Origin: Lithospermum erythrorhizon
Lineage: Eukaryota; Streptophyta; Magnoliopsida; Boraginales; Boraginaceae
Reading direction: 5' to 3'
Assembly: GCA_019722365.1 (NCBI GenBank)
Contig: JADFUC010000256.1
Coordinates: 1 to 64,000, forward strand
Length of the DNA: 64,000 nt
In this document: positions 34,570 through 46,125 of the stretch, one piece after another
Layout of the letters: every line of letters starts with the position of its first letter
How positions within the stretch are numbered: the stretch's first letter is position 1
The notes under the pieces: model-generated
Databases searched by the model: none
The model's input: the letters and a program-made list of their open reading frames with translations, nothing else
Told to the model about the DNA's origin: nothing
Position numbers and translations under genes: made by a program

Positions 34570-37500
34570 GTGTCTTGTACTTGCCGGATGGAGCGAAGTT
34601 TCGAGGCTCTGTATGATGAAGTATCACGTATATGGGGAATTGCCGGAAGCTCTTGAGTGAATCGAGGAGGCGTGCGAGGGCATAATCTGAGAAACTTTTC
34701 GTGCTCGTTGGTAGGCAATCACGGCCGGGTGCAGTTTGCTTTGCCCAGAGGTGATGGGTCGGCAGCGGTGCAGTCGCGGGATCACCGAATAAGTCCCAAG
34801 TTAGAGTTCTTTATCGCCATGAGATACGCTTTGGTCGATATGTCTGGAAGTAAATTAAAGACTATAGCAGTGCAGTCACGTCAGAAACCACCGCCGAGAT
34901 TAAATAAACAAATAACCATTCTTTGATGCTAATGAATTTTTGGATATGAGCAATTATTTCCTTCTGCATGCGTTTCCCCAGCGGTAAGCGTCGCGAGGCA
35001 GAGAAGGGCAAGGGGTGTCTCTGCCCGGATGACATCTCTACACATTATTCTTGAGCTTCAGTCAGGCGGCTGTAGGAAATTCATTCGAGATAAGAAAAAT
35101 GGTTTAATAAACACGAGCCTAAAAAGGTATGTGTTATTGAAGTTTGTACAACTTCTAATTCTACTTAAATTGGGTGCTAGATGCCGGTTGTGGTTACCGT
35201 ATTTGTCGTAATATCACCGGGGAACTCGAGTCGAGTAGAGACTCGAAGTGGGGAAACTGGATGTCTGGCGTGTGGAAAATGGGCGCGCTTGAAGGTTGGA
35301 GCCGCTGCGGTAGGATCCATTAGTTTTAAATTGCCACGGGCCTTGTTTTGAGCACTTATCTCCGGTTTACTATGTACTGCAATTTGCGGGGAATATTATT
35401 TCTATTTACATTTGAATAATGATGGTTTTCATTTCAATGAATCTAGATGAATTTAGGATACTTGAGGGAATGGGATAGTATTTGGTACGCCTCCGCCAAA
35501 AGAAATGGTCTATACATTTTTTTAGACATGATTAATGAGTCATATAACATAAACTTAAAAGCGGAATAAGCCCCAACGACTTAAACCAAACATACACATG
35601 GCATTCTGACTAAAGGTCACGTTAACGAGAACGAATCAAAACTCAGGTCGATTGGAATACTTGAAGGTTTAGATTATGAATCATCACGAGAAGTGTAGTC
35701 TTGCCTTTTAGGCAAAATGACCAAAATGCTTTTCAACGACTTAAATGAAAGGGCAAGTGATTTATTGGGGATCATACATTGATGTATGGGCCAATGAACA
35801 CATACGCAAGAGGAGGTTATAAGCTACTTGGGTACGTTTGCATTGACTCACGATTAGCTACGGTTTGTGTATCGATGGAGACAAAAACCACGAGTCCTTT
35901 GAGATTCAAGGAATTCCAAAATGAAGTACAAAACCAATTGAACAAGACAATAAAAGATTCTCGATGCGATAGAGGTGGAGAATATTTGAGTCACGGATTC
36001 GATACTAAATCTTAGAAGTGTGATATTCTTTGATAAAATCAGCGAGAACGCCCGCAGCGTAATGGTGTGTCGAAAATCGAATCCTTCGACATGGTTCGAT
36101 CTATGATGAGCCTATCGATCTACCGTTAATTTAAAGTGTTATTCACTTCTAAAGCGCGGCAACTTTTTGTAAGGCAGATGTCAACGAGTCGGCGGATAAA
36201 AACTCCCCAGAGCGTAGTTGGGAGAAGATTCCCAAGTTGGGTTTTCTCAAGATTTGGGGCGTTTGTGAAGCTTGCGTTAAGGAATTAGCGAAGATAAACT
36301 TGTGCCCAAATGCGATGAAATGCTATTTCATCGGATTATCGAGGGAAAGCAGGTTAGTTCACGACCACTGGTAGGAGAATAAAATCTTAATTCAGAGCAG
36401 GGGGAGTATTCCTTGAAAGAATATTTGTCTAGAAAAGGACTAAAGGTAATGGTGTTCATCTTGATATGAAGCTCAGGCGATGAAGTCAATGTTGATGCAT
36501 CTAATGCGAGGCATCGACACGCCCTAAGAATTGGTACATAACCATAGAAGACCGGTTCTTGATCCGCAGCGTGGAAGAACGCGACCGCAGGAGATCAGCG
36601 AGGGGATCGCCACGGGCAGGCTGGTATGGTGAAGCTTTCATCATTGAAAGTGGCGAAGGCCCACTTCTTACAAAAAGAAACGTGAATAGCAAGGATGGCG
36701 ACAAATGGCAAATAGCCATGCGATACGAGATGGATTACATGTACCAAAGCGAGGTTTGATCTTGTTAGTTACTAAATGTGGCTCATACATTGAATGTAAA
36801 GTAAGGTATTTAAGAAGAAACATGATAAAGGCGGAAGCGTTGATGTTTTCAAAAAGCTAGACTTGTAGCGAAGGTTTGAGCAAGTTCCGCAGTGGACTAT
36901 GGCCAGCTTTCTGCTTAGGTGGCTATGCTTAAATCCCATCCGGATAATCTTGGCATTCTTTGCGTTTCATGGCTTGATGAAATATGGCAAATGGATGTAA
37001 AGACGGCTTTCTGAATGGAAATTTAGAGGAAGATGTGTACATGGTACAACCTCCGGGGCTTTACATGTCCTAAAAGGACTAAGAAGGTATCACAGTTGCA
37101 AAGTCCATTTATATGGTCTTAAACGGGCGTCGCGGAGTTGGAATGTCACATTTTGATGAATCAATCAAAGAGTTTTGATTTCATCAAGAGCAGAAGAAGA
37201 ATCTTGTGTATACAAGAAGGTAAGTGGGAGTCATGTATCATTCATAGTCACGTATGTTGATGGCATACTTATCATTGGAAACAAACGTAGAGTTACTAAA
37301 CTTCAGTTCAAAGATTGGCGTGAGAAATGTTTCTGATGAAGGACTTAGAGCGAGAAGCCTGATATATACTTGGAATAAAGATCCATAGAGATCGAGCCGG
37401 AGGTGATTGGACTTTGTCGGGATACTTTTGTGAATAAGATGCTTGAAGGTTGACATGAGTAATTCCAAGAGGGGAATCTCCCGTGGGGGCGTGGGCTGGC

Positions 37501-38215
37501 TCGGCGAGCCTGGGTGTCCCATTGCGAATGCTGAGATGAACAAAATGAGCGACATAACTTGCGGCCGGCCTAGGATCCATCATGTATGCCATGTTGTGCA
37601 CTAGACCTGATGTGTCTTATGCACTAAAGTGTATTTGGCTTGTTAGATACCAAACTAATCCGGTGTAAGCCCTTTGGATTGCGGTGAAGAATGCATCTTG
37701 AAGTATCGAGAGAAAGGAGCAAATATGCTTTCTTGGTATATGGTGGAGATGAAGAGTTAGAAGTGACGAGTACACCGGCGCCGGTTTTCAAGGCGGCGAG
37801 AGGCAGCCTCGTTCAAATGCAGGTATGTATTTTGTCTCAACCGGTGGGCCGATTATCTTGGAGGAGTTCCAAGCAGTGCTTGTTGCCGATTACACCCGCG
37901 AGAATGCGATGCGTCGCGGCGTCACGAGGTGAACCTAGCATTGTGAGGGACCGATTAAGATTGCTTTGTGACAATGCGGAGCAATAGCGCAAGCTAAGGA
38001 ACCCGAGAAGCGAGCCACAAATCGAGCACGTACTCGAGAGAAGTATCGCTTTGATTAGAGATATGCTTGATAGAGGTGATGTCAAAAAGTATGTAAAGTA
38101 AACAGAGGCCAATCGGCCCAGCCACTTCACTAAACCACTAAGTCGAGCTAGAAGCATGATGAACATCACGGCCGAACATAGGTCTTAAACTTGATTAATC
38201 GTAGTGGTGTTAGGT
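34570..38215 (+). pseudogene. Copia-2: Ty1/copia polyprotein remains
   Basis: Domain order protease-integrase-RT-RNase H. Protease: WVLDAGCG-type reading near 35175 and YYVLQFAGNIISI near 35365-35405. Integrase: a reading like GKMTKMPF near 35715-35740 before D-CGPMNTYARGGYK near 35785, then FKEFQNEVQNQLNKTIK and RCDRGGEYLSHGFD (35905-36010), an uninterrupted 78-codon frame. RT: WQIAMRYEMDYMYQSEV near 36707-36757, LNGNLEEDVYMVQPPG near 37015-37062, YVDGILIIGN at 37253-37282 where the second catalytic Asp reads Gly, and GIKIHRDR near 37375. RNase H: YAFLVYGGDEELEVTS near 37720-37770, SWRSSKQ near 37857, then LLCDNAEQ near 37963. Gag at 34570-35000 is barely readable. Dead as read. Confidence 0.8.
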
Positions 38216-38757
38216 TAAGAGGTGGGAGTCGGTATGTATCTATTGTGTTATGTGAACAAATATTTAAATATTATTACCTCTTATATTCTAATATATATTT
38301 GTTTGCTATGTCTATATGTTTAATTTTACATATAATATACATGTAGTGTATCTCGATGAGTGAAAGGTTAAATCCCTAGGTTAGTCTATGCTTTCTAGAG
38401 AGGTAACATGAGGCCAGTGAGTACGCTCTTGACTGAAGCGTAGGATAGCCAAAGGCCTTGGTGGGATCGCGATAGTTAGGGCGATAAGCATCATATGACT
38501 AACATGGTTTTTGATTAGTGATCAAGATTGATCACATTAGCCTGCAAGACTAGATCAATACCTGAGCTTCGATTAATTGGTAGGGGTCTTTGAAAGGTAT
38601 GGCTTAATTCATGAAGATGTATATCGTGATACTATGATATTTGTTTAGAATTTTGGAGTTCGTCAATTCTGAACCTCACGATATACATGACTATATGTGT
38701 TATACAAGCTACGTACTTTGACCTATGATAGCGTGCGCTTAAGTTAGAGCGTCATAT
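38216..38757 (+). repeat. Probable copia-2 3' LTR start, cut by the next element
   Basis: A purine tract ttaagaggtgggag (about 38215-38228) follows RNase H, in the place of the polypurine tract. What follows (atgtgaacaaatatttaaat) has the look of copia LTRs but does not match E1, so copia-2 and E1 are probably different elements. No second copy in the window. Confidence 0.4.
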
Positions 38758-41436
38758 GTATATCTATCTTTTTTCAACCAAAGACACGGCGCGGCGACTG
38801 AGGAAAACAAGTCGACCGCAGCGACCACCGCAGATACCCCGTGTCGAAACCTAGCTTCGATACCAAAATTTAGCGATCCGCCCAGTCGGCTCGGCCATAC
38901 GAGGTGAGAATCATTAAAATCGAAACACGAAGTCACCCGATCAGGTGGGCATTTCGGTTTAAAAGCGCGCTGTAGTTTCATCCAAAAATTTGATTTCCTT
39001 GAATTCTCAAAATAGCAGGTTTTAAAAATTCCTGATCCATCGGTGATATGCTTAACTTGACCAGCTCCATAAATATATACAACATATCCCAAATAAGCGA
39101 TAATGCGGCAAGGCTGGCTGAGAGTAAATGCGTATCCACGAATACAAAAACAATTATAAACAAAGCTAAGTTTGAAAATAAGAAAGTACAACGTCAAAAG
39201 CAGTTGGCTTAACGTCAAAATAGAGGCGCGGATCCTACGACCACCCGATGCTACTTTAGCCGCACCGGATGGCTCTCAAACAATATCTTAGCTCAGCAGC
39301 CATCTGTCAACTGGCACTTAAATGAAATGCCGCCTGAGGGTGTAAGCCGCGAAGCTTAGTGAAAGCTGCTTGAGGAGGTGAACTTACCGTACGAGCAAAG
39401 GCAGACAATATAATAGTAAAATATGAATAAAATACATATATATCAGGGACAACCTAATAAGGACATACAATAAGATTCCAAAGAAGGTCTCGAGACACTT
39501 AACATGTTAAGATATAATAGAAGGTCTCTCGATAAGGCATCTGATACTTCCAAAATGGAAATCCGAGAGACTTCAACCAATATTATAACTACAGTAAATC
39601 GCCCATCTACCATGCTCTCACAAGTATACCAACCTACAATGCGCATATACTCGATCAAGTCTACCTGCGGGAATGGATGGAGCCGCTAATAAACACCGCT
39701 CTTATCTTAGAAGTATATAAGGGCAAACCTTAACTGCCATATAAAGGCCAGCGAGTCAATGCACCTGACAAAGTGATCATAAAGACTCGTACATTTCTTA
39801 TACGGGTATAAGGCCAACCGCTGCATTATACCGTAGTATAAGGCCACACCCATTGATACTTAGCGATAAAGTGATCAAAAGATTAAATACATTTCTTATA
39901 CATGTATACTTGATAGAGTCGCATATCACGCAAGGAAGGAGAGTCACACAACCCCGTATCATCTGTATAGGATCGTATCCTAATACTCAAATCGCTGATC
40001 ACCTTGTGACTCCAACCAACATCATCAATAGCAGTACTTTCTGCTCCCCAAGCGTACCAAAGCGCTGGCTGACATCTCGAAATCATAAATCAATGCTTGA
40101 CGCCCGTAAGGCCACGGAAATACAAAAGTGCCGACAAGGCCGCAATCAATATAAGTTGAGAGTCAGCTGGCTACTTTTACCTCAAGAGCCAATCTTGGCC
40201 TTGAGGAAAAATACGATCACATGTCATGTCATGCAAATTTCGCCTGAATGAATCCGCGTATAATCATACAACTTTCTGTCAGCATGTATCTTATCCTCGC
40301 ATAATCATACCGCAAATCCATGTATCGCATAATTTAAAATAGAAAATAAGTAAAGTAGCACTTTTAGTGAGATAAGTGCTACTTTCTAGCTGGCCCCACC
40401 ACCGAAAAACCCTTGGCTCTGATCACGCGATGGCGCCATTTTCCACGATCGGCGCTAAACAGCTTACCGAGAAAGTATAATCAAAACCTGCACACTATAC
40501 TTGCGTTCTAGAAGATATACAACCCGACTCTTTGAGTGGGCGATTTAAGCGGTCTATAATGGCGGATAAAACAACGAAATAATAACCTTTGCGTCCGGCC
40601 ACTGACCCAATCGGTTTCCTCGCTAGAATTCCACCTTATTACTTTAACATTTCATATCAACTTATAAGTCATTCTAGTCAACCCTCGAGTCATGAGTGCT
40701 GACCTATACTCCAAATATCAATTCTGACTCGATTTACAAATCACACTTTTTTAAACTACCCCGCTTTAAATAAATTTTAAATCACCATTTCTAACCTTAC
40801 AATAAGTACAATAAGGTCCCAATATAACCTCTACACATTTAAAGAAGTCTTATAAAAATATCAACCATAAAGTCAACCAAAGCTAGAAAAGTCAACAAGC
40901 TACTTGTCCTCAACAACCATCCCAAATCATAAAAGATTTCATCACTTATAGCCATCATAGAACCCATAACAAACTTAGAATCATCATAAAATTTAAGTTA
41001 TGCCAAAAGTCAAAACATTAAAAATCGGCTTCAACTAATAACACCTGGAATTTGTAGGGAAAGATGTTGGGAAGCCTTACTAATCAACTTGAGGATCTTT
41101 ATTAGCAATAAAGTGAAGAAATGGAAGAAAAATTTTGTTGTTTGAATGCTGCAAGGGGTCTCGGCGAGAAAGCTCATGGGAAGGCGGGGAGAAGATTTTT
41201 TAAATTTTGTGTTTTGTGATAAGGATATGAGAGGTTTGGTTCTTACTCTTGAAATTGCGTAGAAGCCGCGCGGGGAGTTTGTGCCCAAATCAAGTGAATC
41301 GAGGGATTGCTCCGAATGACTTAACGCGATCTAACTTAACTCGAATTATCCCGGCTACTACTAAATTATAAATGTAATTGGCTCAAAATAAATATTGCGA
41401 ATTAATATTATTATCGAAATTACTTGGAGCAGGTTA
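38758..41436 (-). repeat. Gypsy-2 LTR A (3' LTR), family II
   Basis: Matches LTR B and LTR C (53033-55145 plus 60431-60740). Landmarks: caaccaaagacac at the left edge, the 'tagtataaggcca' tandem words at about 39690-39900, cgctagaattccaccttatt near 40620, and 'gaatttgtagggaaagatgt' near 41050. Right end (LTR start on the reverse strand) is TGTAATAACC at 41436. The 159-codon reverse frame at 38739-39218 is LTR sequence, not a gene. Confidence 0.8.
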
Positions 41437-43000
41437 TTACAATCACCCTCTTTAATAAAATTTACAAACCTCAATTTAAAACCAGCTGACACCAAAGAAG
41501 AACATCTATAATAACAAAATCAAATACCATATCAAATAAAAGCGATACTAGCTAAAATTTACTCGAAAAGTTCGCAGATACTTGATTCTTTCATCTAAAT
41601 GCATCACGTTTCGATTAAGCCTCCTCTGCGGCTACAATTTATCCACGAGAACTTTCACTAAGGCCACTACTGCTTACTCCTCAAAACCCTTCTCCCTTTC
41701 GGTCCGAGAATTTCCACCGGTCTTTCCTGAAATGTGAGAGGTTCTCACCGAGAGGCTCCTTGGGAGGCTGAAGCTAAGAATATGCGGCTCGTCGAGGATA
41801 TACTTCCTCGAAGCAGGGATACACGGAATACATTATGAATCTATCTAAACTAGAGCCGATAAGCCCGGGCCAGCTCTCCCGAGGGATCCAGGTAATTCAG
41901 GTATAGCGAGCACTTTCAAGCTTCCACTTTGCGTCCCCGAACCGCGTCGCGCCGCCAGGGGATACGCGAGAACGCTCGTGCCAGGCCTCGGCGACGAAGA
42001 TCTGCTGCGTGATGATGCGCATATTTCTTACGCATCACATTTTGTCCTCAAATCTTTAGAATCAGCTTTGATCGCTCTAGAACTCTGGGCTTAGCTTCGG
42101 AGCCGTAAACTTTCCTTTTCTACTTACCTCGTTTCAACCAAAACTAGAGTGCGGCCTCACATACAAAGCCTCAAAAGGTGCCATCTCGATGCTCACGGGT
42201 ATTGTTGTAGGCCAACTCTATCTTGGGCAGCTCAGCCGTCCCCGATTCCGGAAGAAGTTCGAGGAACAGCCGAGGCATATCCTCGATGTCCGTATCGTTC
42301 TGCCAGTTGCCCGTCATGCAGGGGATGAAAGATGTACTCAACTCCTCTTTGTAGTCCCCGATTGCCTCTGGAAACCCCTCTAGAACACCGAAGTGAATCT
42401 AGCGTCGCGATGCAAAAATGATCGACACGGGAACTCGTGCAACCTACTTAATCCCAATCACAGCCGTCTTTCTTTAGTCTCTCGGGCCCGTACGTATATC
42501 TAATAGGTAGGAAATGGGCCGACTTAGATAACCTATCACTTGATCACTTGGATCCCATCATGTTGTCTCAACGTCCTTGGAAGCCCAAACACGAAGTCCA
42601 TGGTGATATTCTCCGATGTCCTGCCATGAATAGAGAGGAAATGCATATGAGCCAGCGGGATGCACATCTTTCGGCACTTCCCATGGCCACGACAAACCCG
42701 GACACTTTCCACGAATTGCAAACGATATCTCTTTTCATTCACTTGCCGCAATGCGTCAACCTCAAATCGCGAGTGCATCTTTTTTGTATTGCTGCGGGTG
42801 TGTCGCTATAGGGAGTATTGTGAGCCTCGTCCAAGAATCTCCCGTTTGACTCGTCCGAATCTGGTGATACGCTTCCGTCGCCGAGGGAGCCATCTCAAAT
42901 CAAGCCCCGTGAAATCGTCGACCCCATTTCTCGCGTCCCTACTTGATAACTACTTGATCGCTCATCTACATTTGTTGCAATTCTAGATTCGATCCACAAG
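41437..43000 (-). pseudogene. Gypsy-2 integrase with chromodomain-type tail
   Basis: Reverse strand. Integrase core: ENITMDFVFGLPRTLRQHDG (about 42611-42550), the start of the catalytic core in an 80-codon open frame; upstream HFLSIHG and C..CRGHGKC readings stand where the zinc region should be. Tail: LTFQERPVEILGPKGRRVLR near 41730-41670, the integrase C-terminal and chromodomain run-up, with VALVKVL near 41655-41635. Stops and frameshifts between. Confidence 0.75.
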
Positions 43001-44400
43001 CCTTGGTAGAACTTCTATGGTGAAAATCTCTCATCTACTACTGACGTCAAAATTGACTCAGTTACATTTTATTCTGCAGGTCCTTTGATTTCCACTACAC
43101 TCAGTAGCATCGGCTATTACATTTGCCTTTGGGTGGGTACTCGATAGTCAGAGTCATAATCACTGATGAACTCCATCACACCTTCCTCATCTCAAATTCA
43201 AATCTCTGCGTCGGGAATGTTTTGAACTCTTATATGATCGATAAAAATGCGTTTAACCCACGTGACATAGATAGTGTCTCCACTTGAATTTCAACATAAA
43301 GACTATATTTCTTTAGCTCAAGATCATGGAGTCGGATAGTTCTTCCGTGATTTCTCAATTGTCGGGGAAGCATAGGCAATGCGCTTCCCGTTTCTACATC
43401 GAGAACGCTGGTAGCTGATGCGAAGGCATCATTTATAAATCACGTAGCCCTCGGAGCCAGGGCGGTATCGATGCTTGGAGCATGATCAACTTCCTTTAAT
43501 ACCTTGAAGCAGGTCCTCCCGCGATCATCCCAAATAAATGGAACCGCACTACGGTCAGCTTTGAGTCGATGGAGTCGCGATCGAAGTCCTTGATGAATCT
43601 CTTGTAATAACCAGGTAATCCCGAAACTCTACTTTCAGTCGCGCTTTCGTGAGAATGCGCTCCCAGTGTTCACGACTCCACCTTCGTGAATCAACACAAA
43701 TACCCTCGCTTGAAATCCACATGACCGGGGAATTGCACTTTTAGCCAACGAGAACTCACATTTAGAAACTTGGCATACAGCTGAGGTGGCATGCTGAGTC
43801 TTGTTCACACACGATCTGAATGCCGTGTTCCTCTTCCCCTGCGGAATATATCGAGAATATCATCATTAGACCACCACCACAAACTTCGTCAAATACTCCC
43901 GAAATACCGGTTCATTAAATCCATAAAAGGCACTTCCGGTGCGTTAAATCGATCGAAATAGCGTCGCTATAAACTTCGCTTAATGCCCATGAGATGGGAA
44001 AGCGATTTTTTGAATATCCTCCCCTTTGATCCTCGGTGATGATAACGGACCGCAAATCAATCTTCGAGAACACCTTGACATCACTTGGTGATCAAACAAA
44101 TCGTCAATTACGGGCAATGTGTATTGGTTCTTAATGGTCGCTTTGTTCATTGCCTATAGTCGATCACCTTTCATCGAACCGTCACTTCTTTTCACAAGCG
44201 AAGTGGTGCACCCCACGGAGGTACACTTGAGTGCAGTGAATCCTTTTTCTCCAACAACTCCATGGCGGAGTCCATGATTCTGTATCATTTGGAGCCATCC
44301 AGTGCAGCGGAAGATGAGTGGTGCCTTACCGGAATAACCTCGATAGAAAATTCGATTTCCTAGAATTGCTTGATCCCGGTAAATCCTCGAGAAGGGCATC
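43001..44400 (-). pseudogene. Gypsy-2 reverse transcriptase and RNase H
   Basis: Reverse strand. RT: GLRHGVVGEKGFTALKCTSV then LVKRSDGSMKGDRL (44290-44154), ATIKNQYTLPVIDDLFDHQV (44140-44085), APEVPFMDLMNR near 43940-43905, and a FVVVxxDDIL reading near 43895-43850 where the catalytic dyad is visible but its first residues are stops. RNase H: GYYKRFIKDF near 43612-43580, then VPFIWDD near 43545. Decayed. Confidence 0.8.
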
Positions 44401-46125
44401 CCTCGAACTCTCCCAGCTTAACCCCGCGCATCCTGCAATACGCCTGCTTCTAGTCAAATCAATCACGTATCGGGGAGACAGCCTTGCCACTGCGTCAACC
44501 TCAGCCTCAGTGCGTCTAGCTTCGAAGGCAAAACCTTTACGTCGCCCTTAATCGGATATAAAGTGCTCCCGAACCCCCAAAGTAATCTCCCTTCAGGTGA
44601 AATCAATAAATGGCATGATGTTTCCCCGACGATCGTACCCAGGCCAAGATGATCAAAAATCGAGCTGAAATGGAAATAAATAAAGCAGGAGCAACAATGA
44701 CAGCATCTGATTCAAGGCAGTCTCCCCATCTGAAGTCTAACTGATACCGACCTCCCTGCGGGTAATAAAGTAATCTACAATTAGGAATAGGCAAAGGCAC
44801 ACAACTAATAGATAAGCGAAATAAATTTACACGAGAAACAAAAGAATCGTGGCCCGAGGTCAACAAAACACAGCCTCGATATCGCTTAAGAATAATACTT
44901 GCTACATGAGGGTATCAAGCCTCACGTTAGTGGCGGCATAAAATCGACCTCATTAGGCACCGGCTCATTTCTTGTGACTCTCACAGGTCTCACATGTCTT
45001 TCATTTTAGCGACTCGACCGCCCACGATTCCACGATAACCGCCTGCAGGCCCAGTCTTTGGTACTTTCGCTACCTACTGCACCACAAGAAGCTCGAGCGA
45101 TCCGCCGCGAGATATGCATGATAACATATGACCACCACTAAGGCATCCTAACTTTGTGCCCCAATCGACATGACGAGTAACTTGGCCCGATATTTCTCTA
45201 AGCTTAGGAAGACCCTCGAACCCCTTGGGATCACCAAAATGCGAGAAGGAAGCGGTGGAATAACTTCGAAGGCGGCTGCCCGAGCAAATAACTACGCGGG
45301 GCGACTCTGTAGTCCGTCCTCCTCGTTTCACAGAGGTAGTAGGCCTACCGGGCGAAAGTTTGAGTTCGACTCCTCACCGATCATTTTCGCTGCGGCTCTT
45401 GCGCTCACGTTTCCATCTTGGCTGCGTTCCTCGCGGCATGGAAACTAGTAAAGCCATCGGTGAGATCTTTGGCGTACCTCCCGTCGGCCCGTCTGAACCT
45501 AGTGATCCTCTTACTTTCTACGGATAAACATCTGAAGTAGTGGAAGCACGTATCAACTTTGAGGCATCTCTGCGTATTCCTCAGCTGACCTCGAACCTGC
45601 GTCGGTAAACTCTACTCGAGGCGCCATGTGGGTCTCTAAACTTGACTAATGGATTCTCCCGGAAGAGAGCTAAAACCTTTGTCAGCTCCGGGGCCAAACA
45701 TGCGTCTCCCTACTGCGATCGAGCCTTTTCGAGGTTCTCCCAGCGGTCGGGCACTCGTGAAGTCTATAAATGTGGCTTAAACAAATACCGCCCTTGATCC
45801 CCGTCGGCTCAAAGATGGACTTACCCATTGTCCCCGGATGAACTTAATGCTTTGCTCGAACCCCCGTAAACTTCGGAGGATCCTGCTTTGGCGGGTGTCG
45901 GACAACACTATGGAATTAGGCCTCCTATTTCGGCCGCTTTGAGCTGATAGCTTCTCTCCGAGGCACCGACCTCGCCATTTTGCTGGAAAAGAATGCGCCT
46001 CGGACACTTTGCCCAGTCCGTGGCATAACGTCGCGGTATATACCACTGCAGAAGCTGCGGCCTCCTGCAGGCACCCACAGCGCCTCGGCTACACCTCTTT
46101 CCACGTACTGCGGGTGGCGTCACCG
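44401..46125 (-). pseudogene. Gypsy-2 gag and protease region
   Basis: Reverse strand. Poorly readable. An 85-codon frame (45331-45074) includes PKLREISGQ...LGTKLGCLSGGHMLSCISRG, which fits a degraded gag zinc knuckle (C..C..GH..C). An 89-codon frame (46046-45777) lies where the gag capsid region should be. No aspartic protease site was found between 44400 and 45000. Confidence 0.5.

Noticed and set aside
31293..38215. E1 as the 5' LTR of copia-2
   Set aside because: The sequence after the copia-2 polypurine tract (38216 on) does not resemble E1, so the pairing is not supported, though not excluded.
38739..39218. 159-codon reverse-strand frame
   Set aside because: Lies in gypsy-2 LTR A; the matching stretch of LTR B does not keep it open.
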